A DNA stretch of 64,000 bases, taken from the NCBI GenBank assembly GCA_030435675.1, contig CM059621.1:10044001-10108000 (forward strand). Reading direction: 5' to 3'. The position numbers were made by a program, and so were the translations under genes. The notes beneath the pieces were generated by a model. The model had not been told where the DNA came from, did not search any database, and saw only the letters and a list, made by a program, of their open reading frames with translations. The stretch comes from Steinernema hermaphroditum. Lineage: Eukaryota > Nematoda > Chromadorea > Rhabditida > Steinernematidae. Numbering within the stretch: position 1 is the stretch's first letter; the number at the start of each line of letters is the position of its first letter. Positions 48,910-59,062 of the stretch are shown one piece after another.

Positions 48910-51291
48910 CAGGGCTGTGCGAGTTTCGAGTTTCGTAGTTTCGAGGCCTTTATTGAGTTTCGAGTTTCGAGTTTTGGACGAAACTCAACTCGAAACTCGC
49001 CTTGGTCCTGACACTATGAATTTGGGGTACGGTGGTTGACATTCAACCGCCCATGCGCTGTGTGCTTTCAATCGCACGTCGTTTTATGCGAATTTGACCA
49101 TGGGTAACTCCATATACGACGAATTCTTCGACACAGATGTCGCTAAGGGAAAAGCGATATGCAAGAAATGCAAGCAAACACTTTCAAGAAAGTGTGGAAG
49201 CACCTCCAGCATCATCAAGCATCTCGAACTTCATCACAAGGATCTATACGAAAAACTTCAAGAGCGAAAAGCCAATCCGGATATCAAGAAGCGAAAGCTT
49301 GATGATAATACTCCGACTATTACTGCCGCATTCGGTATGATCTTGTTTATGTCATCTCGTGTTATTATATTATTCAGAAGCATGGAGGCCGGGAGGAACG
49401 AAGTTGGAATCTATCAACCGAGCACTTTCGCTCATGATCGCGGTTGATTCACAGCCTCTTTCGATGGTCGATAGAACTGGATTTCGATACTTCTTGAATA
49501 CGGTGGTACCAAATTACAGTATAAGGTGAGTTGAGTGTCCGTTTCACTTGGTGATACGATTGTGTTCAGGTCGAGAACATCGATCTATCGTACGGATATA
49601 CCCGCCCTTTACGAAGAATATGTAGCACGTGTTAAGAGAAGGATGAATTCTGTCAAGTACTTCTCATTAACAACAGATTCTTGGTCATCGGAGGACAACA
49701 AACACTCCCTTCTGTCTCTCACGGCACACTGGTTAGCCGATGGAAAGCTAGAGTACCGTATCCTGGGCGTTCTGCCGATCCATGGGCGCCACACTGCCGA
49801 TAATCTTTCCGCAATTCTCTCTTCTTGCATGGCAGACTTCATTGGAGACGACGCCCTAAGAAGAACGCACCTGATCGTCCGCGATGCCGCGACTGTTATG
49901 AAAAAAACAACCAGACTGTGTGGACTCACATCCGTGGACTGCTTCGCCCACAAGATCCAATTGGTGAGTTGTGAAGTTTTCTATTATGCAACGCCGGTTG
50001 GTTTAGGCAGTATACGGTGGAATAAAAACTGTTCTGAATGACTTCGACTACTTTGACGACGTCATCGAACGCGTCAAGAAGTTCATTCGCAAAATGAGGA
50101 AGTCCGGGAACGATCGGGACGATTTTGCAGATCTGCAGAAACTCCAAGAGATTCAACCGCGGTGGCTGATTAAAGTAAGCATCCTAGTATAATAGAGTTC
50201 TTCCATGATCTCACTCTAGGGAATCGAGATCCGCTGGGGTTCCCTTTACGACATGATCGACAGATTCCTGGAAAACCGCTCAACTATCTCATCGTTTCTG
50301 ATCGGCCGCAGCAAATACCCACAGTTCACTTCTGGGGACTACGTTTTGATGGAGAAGATTCTTTCTGCTCTGAAGCCGATGAAGCAGGCAACAGTTATGC
50401 TCCAAGGTCGACAAGTGACTATTTCTGTCGTAGTCCCTACGATCTACGTTCTCCGACGTGCGCTTGTCAGCGGTACTGAACTCGGTCGTGGAATATTAGA
50501 AGAGTTCGAGCAGCGCGTTGATGGGATCGAGGAAGACCCCTTTTTCATTGTAGCAACAATGCTTGATGCGAGATTCAAACGTGACTTTGTCGAAGAGGAA
50601 CGAAAAGAAAGTGCCACTCGCCTTCTGGAATCGGAAGCTCATCGATTCCTCGCCGACACTGCCATGCGAGAGCAGATACCGGACCGCAGTCCTTCGCCTG
50701 AGATCGCCATCAACAACAACAATGACGCCATGTCTTTCTTCGAGCAGTACCGCTCCACACAGAAGCCCGACGACCTTCCGTGCTCTCCCCCAATCGACGA
50801 GAAGCTCAAGCTTGTAATCGTGAGTCAGACATTGTGCAGAGCAATATTGCTTATGCTTCTTTTTAGGAGCTCGAACGATACATGGCTGAACCGGCCCAGC
50901 CGTCTGCCGATCCAGTGCTATACTGGTTTACAACGGAAAACATCATCAAGTTCCCGACTTTGTCCCAAATGGCACTGAAGTTTCTGTCGTCACCTGCTAC
51001 GTCGGTTGAAGGTGAGCGGCTGTTCTCCACTGCGTCGCTAGCCTTGACGGAACTGAGAAGATCAATGACTGCTGAGAGTCTTCAAAAACTGTTATTTCTT
51101 AAGTTAAATGTGCCTCTGGAAGGTTTCTCACATGATTAATGCGCACTTTCTAGTTTGATAAATCGAAAAGTTTCGAGTTTCGAGTTTTTGTGGGTGAGTT
51201 TCGAAAAAGTTTCGAGTTTCGTTTCGAGTTTTTTGAAAAAGTTTCGAGTTTCGAGTTTCGACTTCCAAGTTTCGAGTTTCGCACAGCCCTG
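48910..51291 (+). mobile_element. hAT transposon A, copy 2 (2382 bp)
   Basis: Same length, termini (CAGGGCTGTGCGA) and coding content as copy 1, in opposite orientation. Flanks are ATCCCGAC on the left (shared with element B's target duplication) and GTCCGGAC on the right (51292-51299); as in copy 1 they do not match. Confidence 0.95.
49100..51139 (+). CDS. hAT transposase with BED finger, copy 2
   Basis: Same protein as at 43353-45392, segment for segment. The first intron starts at TTCG/GTATGATC and the second exon opens AWRPGGTKLESINRALSLMI. The BED finger, catalytic core and hAT C-terminal dimerisation motif are all present. I chose ATG 49100 (GCGAATTTGACC ATG GGT) because it gives the BED domain. 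Confidence 0.92.
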
Positions 51292-51361
51292 GTCCGGACT
51301 CGGGACTCGAGCCCAAATCGAATCCGGACTCGAGTCTCAATCGAGTCCTACCATGAACAGC

Positions 51362-51436
51362 CTTAAGGGCCAGTTATAGTTGCGGAAACAGTTTCCGCCA
51401 TTGTAAAAACTGTTTCCGGAAACAGTTTTTGGAAAC
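51362..51436. repeat. Possible end of a second TTAA/GGGCC element
   Basis: TTAAGGGCCAGTTATAGT resembles the terminus of the 7360-7787 MITE. It is followed by an imperfect palindrome of GGAAACAGTTTCC and GTTTCCGGAAACAG. No matching right end was found. Confidence 0.45.
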
Positions 51437-51582
51437 GGAAACGTCTATTACAACCACAAGTTTTTCCACTCCATTCTCGGACTGGCATGGGTGGATGCCA
51501 ACTACAAGCTTATCTTCTTTGACGTCGGAAGCCCCGGTCGATGCTCCGATGCGGGTGTCTACAAGTCTAGCCCAGTTGCTGC
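51437..51582 (+). pseudogene. PIF/Harbinger-type transposase fragment, left of BEL/Pao insertion
   Basis: Reads NHKFFHSILGLAWVDANYKL, IFFDVGSPGRCSDAGVYKSS, the DDE_4 core (VDANYKF..DVG..GR.SDGGVF pattern). It is interrupted after PVAA by the 9.2 kb retrotransposon and continues at 60818. Confidence 0.8.
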
Positions 51583-52161
51583 TGTCGCGGCACGCGACTC
51601 AGATTAATGGACTTCCATTGCAGCGGACGGACTTAGATGCAACGAGGGAAGCGGATGCGAAGGACTCCCGCGCGAATTGGACCGAAGATAGGACTTTCAC
51701 CGAGCGAGCGAGGCCAGAGAAGGTTCCAGAAGCGGCGCGCGAGAATCAGAGGGCAAGCCGGTTGTTGATCGTGTTAATTGTTGTTGTTCACCTTGTGTGT
51801 GTCCCCGCAGAGTGATTCTGCTTGTTATATCGCATTGTGCGATTTGTCACCGTTAATTGTTGCCGTTTGCCGCGAGTAAATCGTTTGTTAACCGCGATTC
51901 TCGTGTACGTGCAACTCGACAGTTCACTAAGGTGCTGTGTCTGTCATTGGTATAGGGTAGCGAGGCGTATCGATAAGCGTCGCGTAGTTATCCTCGGTAT
52001 TAGCGGATCGGTGTTGCGGAACAACGCCATCCACAAGGAAGGGAGCGAAAACCCGCGTGGCAACGGACTGCGGACATCTTCTACGTGCTGAAGAGCCCAG
52101 GACGGTACGGCGAGCCTCCCAGATTCTCCACAGCGAGCCAGCGACCAGCGCCGGCGCTTTA
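51583..52161 (+). repeat. 5' LTR of BEL/Pao element
   Basis: 579 bp; nearly identical to 60225-60812. A short frame inside both LTRs (ending LIVLIVVVHLVC) is probably incidental. Confidence 0.93.
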
Positions 52162-52346
52162 TGGTGCATCGGACCAACTACGGCACAAGAGCCTAGTTCC
52201 CGATATTTGCGAAGCAAGTGAAGCTTTTTTTCGGACTCGAGCGGAAGAGTCCAGTCCAGCAGCAGAAATCGTTCGGACTCTGCAAGAATCCAGTGATTTA
52301 ATTGATATTTCGGATTATTCTCGGTTTTATTCATTGTGCAACGATT

Positions 52347-55300
52347 ATGGCCTGGTCAGCGGTCATTTTCAAGCTCGGTGCGGTGTGCAAACACGCGCAG
52401 AAATGGCTGCAGAAATTGGAAGCGGAAAAAGACAAAAGGGCTGAAGCGGACGAGCTCGAAAAGCAGCACTCGGCCGCAGTCGCGTTACTTCAACTCGGGG
52501 ACAAATTGAAATCGGTTCAGGATGCGTATGATATGTTGACATACGCTTACGAGAAATCGGAAACGCAAACAGCGATCGAGGACGAGTTCCGCCGTTCGGA
52601 ACTTCTCGGTCAATCGGTGATCGAGTCGCTAATGGACTTCAGCGACGATCTTGAAGATTTTAAACGGACAATCCGAACGCGAGACACGGTTCGGACAGCT
52701 GAATCCGACCACAGATCGGACAATCGGCTGACATATGATGAGGTTAAAATCAAGACATCGGCAGTGCCGGTCTTTTCTGGAAAACTGTGGGAATGGAAAC
52801 AGTTCAAAACGCTATTCGAAGAAGCGTACGGGAGTTCACGGCAATCGAAAACGGTTCTTTTCGGATTTCTGCTGAAGCACCTGGCAGGGGAAGCCAGATC
52901 GGTTGTTAAATACTTTGAAGCGACCGGCGATAATTATGATCTGGCCTGGAAAATGCTTGAAGATCGGTTCGGTGACACAGACCAGCTTATTGATACCTTG
53001 TACCACCGCTTAGAGCGGATGCGCCTTCGGTCGGACAGCCTCAGAGATCAGCGCGGACTTCTCGATGAGGTTACAGCAGTATACAACCAGATGAAGAGCG
53101 CGGAACAGCCGGTTGACAACCGAAAAACTTGGACGACGGTGTTGAAGAAGTTCCCGATCCAGACGCAGCGCGAATTGGTCAGCCAGATGAAGCATCTCGA
53201 CAAGAATAACGTCGGAGATCTGCTGAAAAACATCGGAGAGACGATTAAATGGATGCAGCAAATGGAATCCATCATCGGCGAAGCGAACGAACCGAAACGG
53301 AGAGTCACGGACACGCAGACGCGGTTCAAGAAAAGTCTGGAAGACGCGAAACGAACAATGATGGAAGAAAATCGGTTCCAACGAGCGCAACCGACAGGAA
53401 TTAATCGGTTCGGCGGACGGTTCGAAAGAGCGGAAAAATTCACGGACCTTTCGAGCTTCGTGAAGCCGAGAACCGCCTGCATTTTTTGCGATAAAAACGG
53501 ACATGAATCCACGGACTGCAGGGAAGTGACAGGCGTGGAAATGCGAAAAAGCATCATAGCATCGAAGAATTTATGTTTCGTATGCCTCGGAAATGATCAC
53601 AGGGTCAGAGAATGCAAGCACAACGGGTGCAAATTGTGCTCAAAGCGACATCACGTCTCGATATGCCAGTCGGGTCGCAATTCGGACAACCCAACCTTTT
53701 CGGGATCATTTCGAAAATCGGCATTTCAAAAACGTCCAGAGCAGTTGAGCGGCGCGAAACAAACGGACACCGCAGAAATTTACTGCACGGACCTGGCGTT
53801 TAACTCGGACACACCAGATGAACAGATGGAGCCAGGGTTCATCCTCGCAGGTCAAGCGACGGTTCTAGGCCAGAATAACCTGAGCTACAATAAGGTTACA
53901 GTCGTTCTAGACACGGCAGCCAGCAGATCATTCGTGACCAGCGAAGCCGCGCGCCGACTCGGGCTAAAAAGCGTCGGAAACACGCAGCTGAGGGTTAACG
54001 CGTTCGGACAAGTCCTGCCAGAAGAAAACTACGAAATCCGCTTGCTAAATATGATCACGGAAGACGGAAAAACGCTGCAGATGAAGGCGGTCGAAAAAGA
54101 GACGGTGATTCCGAACGGAATCAGGCGCCCGAGGCTCGCAGATGAAGATCGCAAGTTCGTGAAGGAACTCGGACTGAAGCCGTCGGAGAGCCGCAAGGCC
54201 GAAAAGATCCGGAAAACTCCGGATATTCTGATCGGTACGGACTACTGTTGGCAGTTTATTTTAGGCAAAGGCCACAAATTGCCAAGCGGACTCTACGTCA
54301 CGCCCACGTCGTTCGGAGCAATGTTCTCTGGCGCAATGAAGCGCCCGGATGACGCGGAGATCCTGTACAACGAAGCCGAACCATCGGAAGAAACAAGCTC
54401 GGAAGATAAAGAAGAGCGTATTCAGGAAGAGACGGTCGAACAGATGGCGGACGAGTGGTCCGAGGATCCAGAGTTGGAAGAACTCGGCGGACCGACCACG
54501 GATCTGAAGCGCCAAGAAGACAAGAAGATCATGCGGGATTTTCGAAAAACAATTGAGAAACGAGAAGACGGGTACTACGTCTCGATCCCGTGGAAACCGG
54601 ATCATTTAAATGTACCAAACAATTATAAAATTGCAGAGCGTCGGTTATATGCAATGATTCGGCAGTACGGGAGTGATCCATGGGTAATGGACCACTATAT
54701 ACGGACTTTCTCGGAACAATTGAAGAACGGGGTAATTGAGGAAGTCACGGCGGACACGGCTCCGGTCCCGAGGGACTCAGTAGAGCATTACCTGCCGCAT
54801 CAACCGGTACTAACTCTTCAGAAAGATACGACAAAGGTACGAATTGTTTTTGATGCGTCGGCTCATTACCGCGGCGCACCAAGCCTCAATGATGTCATCT
54901 ACCAAGGGCCGACCATTTTGCCTTTGATCACGGGGATGTACTTGAGGTTTCGGACTGGAAAATTCGCAATTGTGAGCGACGTGGAGAAGGCGTTTTTGCA
55001 GGTAAAGCTGCACGCCTCGGATAGGGACGCGGTTCGGTTCCTGTGGTTGAAAGATGTGACGAAGCCGCCACGATCGGATAATATCGCGGTATTTCGTTAT
55101 CGGACTATTCCGTTCGGATTGAACGCAAGTCCGTTCCTTCTCGGGGCCACGATCATGTACCATTTGCGAAGATTCGCAGATCCAAGCTTCGCGGAGCAGA
55201 TCATTACGAATACATACGTGGATAACGTTATTTTAACCTGCAATACAGTCCAGGAAGCACTGAAACTTTATGACTTGTCGAAAAAGGAATTTTGCGATTT

Positions 55301-58061
55301 AAGGATGAACTTGCGAGAGTTCTTATCCAACGGTCACGAAATCAACTCGGAGATAGCGGACGAGGACAGAAGCGCAAATATGGAACCAAAGATCCTCGGA
55401 ACACAGTGGCTATCGGGAACAGATATGATGCAACTCTCGGTAGCCGTGAAACCGTCGGAACGGACGACAAAGCGGACGGTAGCGAGTCAAGCAGCCGCCA
55501 TTTATGACCCGCTCGGATTGTTGGCACCGCTAATGCTCACGGCGAAAAAGTTCCAACAGAAATTGTGGCAGTTATACGGATGGGACACGCCGCTGGAGCA
55601 GAAGGACAGGGAAGAATGGTCTCGGATTGCGTCAGAAATGGACGGCTTCAGGAAGCAAGTTCCAAGAAGCGTTGCACCGGTACAAACGGACATTACGTTA
55701 GTGGTATTTTCGGACGCAAATATCGATACGATGTCGGCAGTGGTTTACGCGGTTCATTCAGATCACTCGCATATCATGATGTCCCGGACGCGGCTCAGAA
55801 ATCTGAAGACTCAAGCCACGATCCCAAAGATGGAGACAAACGCGTACTTGCTCGGAATGGAATTAGCGCTGGATATTTGGAACGAAACGCGGACGAAACT
55901 GAACGTGACACGGGTCATAGCCCTGACGGATTCCCAGATAGCGTTGAGCTGGATCCGATCGCCAACGCTACCGAAGGCCGGAGTTTATATCGAGCGCAGA
56001 TGGCGGAAGTTTCGGATGGTATGTCAGAAGTTTACTGACTTTCAGGCGAAAGTCTATATCGGCTACGTGAATACCTCGGACAACCCTGCGGACTGCGCCA
56101 CTCGAGGCCTATCCAAGTCGGAGTTCTCCGATCATTTTTGGTGGACCGGACCGGCGTTCATCAAGAACAAAGAGCTGACCAAATGGCCAGAGCAGTGCCA
56201 ACTCCAAGAACTTCCAGAAGAGACGAATACTGAGTCACCAGAAGCAGATATGATGATCGCAGATGAGGAAGAGCCGTTCTTGTGGAAGAAGACCAAGTGG
56301 CTTCCGAAATTGATTAATATCGTTGCTTATGTATTACGTTTCGTTCGGAATTCGGCGCGGAATTTACCGCAAGCGTTCAAGGCCGAACACTACGGTCTAC
56401 GGTTTAATATGACGGACAATGGAAGCGCGGAGTTATCGGCTTCAGAAGTGAAGTTCGCTCGGACATTGGTCACTCGGTTAGGTCAGACGGACGCTCGGAT
56501 ACAGCAAAGGCTAGGCGAGTTTAAACAGCTTAACCTATTTGTAGACGAAGACGGTATCTGGCGCTGTGGAGGACGACTCGAGAGAGCAGCCATCCCGGAT
56601 GGGGCGAAATTCCCGGTCCTGATTGACCCAAAATCGAAATTAGCAGAGATGATAGTTCGAGAAGAACATCTTACGCTCAACAAACCGGCTCTTCATCGGT
56701 CCCTTCGGTCCACGGTCACGAGCGTCAGACAGAACTACTGGATTCCGGCGATCAGAAAACTTGCGAAGAAGGTTATCGGTCATTGTGTGCCCTGTCAACG
56801 GTTCAACAACTTCCCGCTACCGTACCCGGACTCTCCAGGATTACCAAGGAGACGAGTGCAACGGGCGGAACCGTTCCAGCATTGCGGGCTGGACTACTTC
56901 GGACCCATCAAGACCAAGGACGGAACGATTTCGAAAGCATACGGACTGATTATCACTTGTACGGTCACTAGGATGGTGCACCTCGAAGCGGTCGAAGATG
57001 TGACCACTAAAAAGTTCCTAAGTGCGTTCCAACGATTTATGAATCGGCGACGGAGACCAGAGACGGTCACTTGCGATAATGCACCGACATTTCGGATGGC
57101 AGAAGAACTTTTGCGGTTATTTTTCGAAGATTCGGACAAGAATCCTGGCTTTATGCGGTTCTTTGCGGAGAAGGAGATCGAATGGCGAAGAATATCGCCG
57201 TACAGCCCCTGGAAAGGCGCCTTCTACGAGCGGTTGATTCAAGACGTAAAACGCTGTTACTACAAGGCGATGAAGCGCACTCTTCCAACGTTTGCTGAAT
57301 TCGGAAACGTCTTGGTGGCTATCGAAGCAGTAATGAACAGCAGACCGCTCACTTATTCGGACTCAAGCTTCGACGGAAAGCCCATACTTCGACCAATCGA
57401 TTTTTACCAACGTGATGCAGAAATTCTGATGCCTTTCAGCGGCAACTCGGACCAGGAGCTCGGAGACCCAACATGGACAGATCACACAGACGGACCAGTG
57501 ATCCAGTCTCGACATCAGGCGCTCGAGGCGCTCAAATCCTCTCGGCAGATCCAAGAACGGTTCTGGACACTATTTCATCGGGAATACCTGACAAGCCTCC
57601 GTGAGAAACACCAACGGACGCTGCGACAAGGACGGACAAAGGCGACGGAATTAAAGGAACAGATGTTCGTCCTACTATGCGATGAAATGCAGCCCAAACA
57701 GAACTGGACGATAGCGAGGATCGACGAATTGTGCAATAGTGAGGACGGCGCGATTCGGAACGCCAAGCTGCACCTGGGAGACGGTCGGACCATCGTACGT
57801 CCGATCAACCTCTTAGTTCCACTGGAATTAGACGAAGAAGAAACGGACGAGGTGCAAAATGCCACCTCAGAGGAAGCGATCGAGAATGAGCCAGCACCGG
57901 AGCTAGCTCAAGCTTCGTTGGAGAGCACAGAACCTCCAGAAATCGTCACGGATCCGCCGGCCATCTCATTGCAGGCCAACGGAACCACGGAAACGTCCTC
58001 ACGATGCGGAACTCACCGCTACGGCCTGCGTGACCGGAAGCGAGTCAACTATCCGGAATAG
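52347..58061 (+). CDS. BEL/Pao Gag-Pol polyprotein
   Basis: One frame of 1904 residues from the first ATG (MAWSAVIFKLGAVCKHAQKW). In order: Gag with the DUF1759-type region (VPVFSGKLWEWKQFKTLFEE); three zinc knuckles (CIFCDKNGHESTDC, CFVCLGNDHRVREC, CKLCSKRHHVSIC); Pao-type protease (VVLDTAASRSFVTSEAARRL); reverse transcriptase (VRIVFDASA, FAIVSDVEKAFLQVKL, RTIPFGLNASPF, TYVDNVIL); RNase H-like region (ALTDSQIALSWI); integrase HHCC (EEHL..H..CVPC) and D,D,E core (GLDYFGP, TCDNAPTF, PWKGAFYERL). The RT active site is YVDN rather than YVDD. No stops or shifts; likely competent. A coiled-coil-like Gag N-terminus precedes DUF1759. Confidence 0.96.
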   Translation: MAWSAVIFKLGAVCKHAQKWLQKLEAEKDKRAEADELEKQHSAAVALLQLGDKLKSVQDAYDMLTYAYEKSETQTAIEDEFRRSELLGQSVIESLMDFSDDLEDFKRTIRTRDTVRTAESDHRSDNRLTYDEVKIKTSAVPVFSGKLWEWKQFKTLFEEAYGSSRQSKTVLFGFLLKHLAGEARSVVKYFEATGDNYDLAWKMLEDRFGDTDQLIDTLYHRLERMRLRSDSLRDQRGLLDEVTAVYNQMKSAEQPVDNRKTWTTVLKKFPIQTQRELVSQMKHLDKNNVGDLLKNIGETIKWMQQMESIIGEANEPKRRVTDTQTRFKKSLEDAKRTMMEENRFQRAQPTGINRFGGRFERAEKFTDLSSFVKPRTACIFCDKNGHESTDCREVTGVEMRKSIIASKNLCFVCLGNDHRVRECKHNGCKLCSKRHHVSICQSGRNSDNPTFSGSFRKSAFQKRPEQLSGAKQTDTAEIYCTDLAFNSDTPDEQMEPGFILAGQATVLGQNNLSYNKVTVVLDTAASRSFVTSEAARRLGLKSVGNTQLRVNAFGQVLPEENYEIRLLNMITEDGKTLQMKAVEKETVIPNGIRRPRLADEDRKFVKELGLKPSESRKAEKIRKTPDILIGTDYCWQFILGKGHKLPSGLYVTPTSFGAMFSGAMKRPDDAEILYNEAEPSEETSSEDKEERIQEETVEQMADEWSEDPELEELGGPTTDLKRQEDKKIMRDFRKTIEKREDGYYVSIPWKPDHLNVPNNYKIAERRLYAMIRQYGSDPWVMDHYIRTFSEQLKNGVIEEVTADTAPVPRDSVEHYLPHQPVLTLQKDTTKVRIVFDASAHYRGAPSLNDVIYQGPTILPLITGMYLRFRTGKFAIVSDVEKAFLQVKLHASDRDAVRFLWLKDVTKPPRSDNIAVFRYRTIPFGLNASPFLLGATIMYHLRRFADPSFAEQIITNTYVDNVILTCNTVQEALKLYDLSKKEFCDLRMNLREFLSNGHEINSEIADEDRSANMEPKILGTQWLSGTDMMQLSVAVKPSERTTKRTVASQAAAIYDPLGLLAPLMLTAKKFQQKLWQLYGWDTPLEQKDREEWSRIASEMDGFRKQVPRSVAPVQTDITLVVFSDANIDTMSAVVYAVHSDHSHIMMSRTRLRNLKTQATIPKMETNAYLLGMELALDIWNETRTKLNVTRVIALTDSQIALSWIRSPTLPKAGVYIERRWRKFRMVCQKFTDFQAKVYIGYVNTSDNPADCATRGLSKSEFSDHFWWTGPAFIKNKELTKWPEQCQLQELPEETNTESPEADMMIADEEEPFLWKKTKWLPKLINIVAYVLRFVRNSARNLPQAFKAEHYGLRFNMTDNGSAELSASEVKFARTLVTRLGQTDARIQQRLGEFKQLNLFVDEDGIWRCGGRLERAAIPDGAKFPVLIDPKSKLAEMIVREEHLTLNKPALHRSLRSTVTSVRQNYWIPAIRKLAKKVIGHCVPCQRFNNFPLPYPDSPGLPRRRVQRAEPFQHCGLDYFGPIKTKDGTISKAYGLIITCTVTRMVHLEAVEDVTTKKFLSAFQRFMNRRRRPETVTCDNAPTFRMAEELLRLFFEDSDKNPGFMRFFAEKEIEWRRISPYSPWKGAFYERLIQDVKRCYYKAMKRTLPTFAEFGNVLVAIEAVMNSRPLTYSDSSFDGKPILRPIDFYQRDAEILMPFSGNSDQELGDPTWTDHTDGPVIQSRHQALEALKSSRQIQERFWTLFHREYLTSLREKHQRTLRQGRTKATELKEQMFVLLCDEMQPKQNWTIARIDELCNSEDGAIRNAKLHLGDGRTIVRPINLLVPLELDEEETDEVQNATSEEAIENEPAPELAQASLESTEPPEIVTDPPAISLQANGTTETSSRCGTHRYGLRDRKRVNYPE

Positions 58062-58596
58062 GGAAGGGGAAGGGAACAAAAAGATAATTGAAAAAAAAAA
58101 AATGGAAAAAATTGGAGAGAAAAGAAAATAAAAAAGGGTTTAAAATTAGTTAGTTTTTGGTTAGCTTAAAGTTATTTCGTTCTTGATTCATAAGTTTGCG
58201 TTATTGTTCATTAATCTAAGTCTTGCTTGTGTCGGAAACTGCGGATAAGTGACGGATAGGACAACAAGCGCAGTTTCACCTGCATACACTCAAATAGCAA
58301 CCTCAACAACTCGGTCAAATCAGCATCTATCGGTTATATCGGTTGCGGTTTAGTCTAGTGGTCAGTGCCACATGTGTTTCGCTCGTTTTCTACGAGATCA
58401 GTCGGACTATTGGAAAGAGGAATTTCGAAATTCCATCGGCTATTTCTAACCAGACTCGGTCTCGCCACGAATTACCGTAGCAGCCGACATTGATACTCAG
58501 CCTGCGCGGCATCGAATCGAGCGCACTCTAATCGGTTCTTCTGATGTTTGAACCGCATTTCAAGATGATTTCGCCGCTATTGGAAGACGCGGGGTG

Positions 58597-58911
58597 ATGG
58601 ATTCGAAGGGCGACGGCTTCTACTCGGACGCGCACCCACAGCCAGGATCTAGGAGAAGAACAACGAACCGTATTTTCGGTATGATCCTCGGTATTTCGTA
58701 TTCTGTGTTGCTCCTATGTTTGTTGTGCATGTTCGGTCGGGTTCGAAGAATTTTCGGGTCTGCGCGCTCCGCGAAAGTACGGTATAGCCTCCGGCATCGG
58801 ATAACCTCAGACGCTCAGCGTTGTACCGCGGATAGATGTTATCACGGACTCGGTGCCACTAGGCATTCACCATCCGCGATTAGGAAGGTAGTGGAAGTAG
58901 GCTATCGTTAG
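58597..58911 (+). CDS. Small BEL/Pao ORF with one membrane segment
   Basis: 104 residues from ATG 58597, with a Cys/Leu-rich hydrophobic stretch (MILGISYSVLLLCLLCMFG) flanked by basic residues. It lies between gag-pol and the second zinc-knuckle ORF. No similarity is recognised; it might be an envelope remnant or a chance frame. The remaining 58062-58596 and 58912-59062 look non-coding. Confidence 0.35.
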   Translation: MDSKGDGFYSDAHPQPGSRRRTTNRIFGMILGISYSVLLLCLLCMFGRVRRIFGSARSAKVRYSLRHRITSDAQRCTADRCYHGLGATRHSPSAIRKVVEVGYR

Positions 58912-59062
58912 ACAGGATCACGATTCTGATCCACGCGAGTCTGTTCGAGTCATAACGGTCCATCGGTTACCTTCCCGTGATTATCGGACATTACGCTTGT
59001 ATTTCACATGCTCAAATAACGCGACGGTGAATTGCAGATAGTCACCAACGGAAACGAGGAAG

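Noticed and set aside
43201..51291. Reading the two hATs as one giant palindromic transposon
   Set aside because: Each copy has complete termini, and the inner sequence has its own element with a separate target duplication.
58343..58420. tRNA-like A-box sequence (TTTAGTCTAGTGGTCAGTG)
   Set aside because: No matching B box or acceptor stem could be folded.
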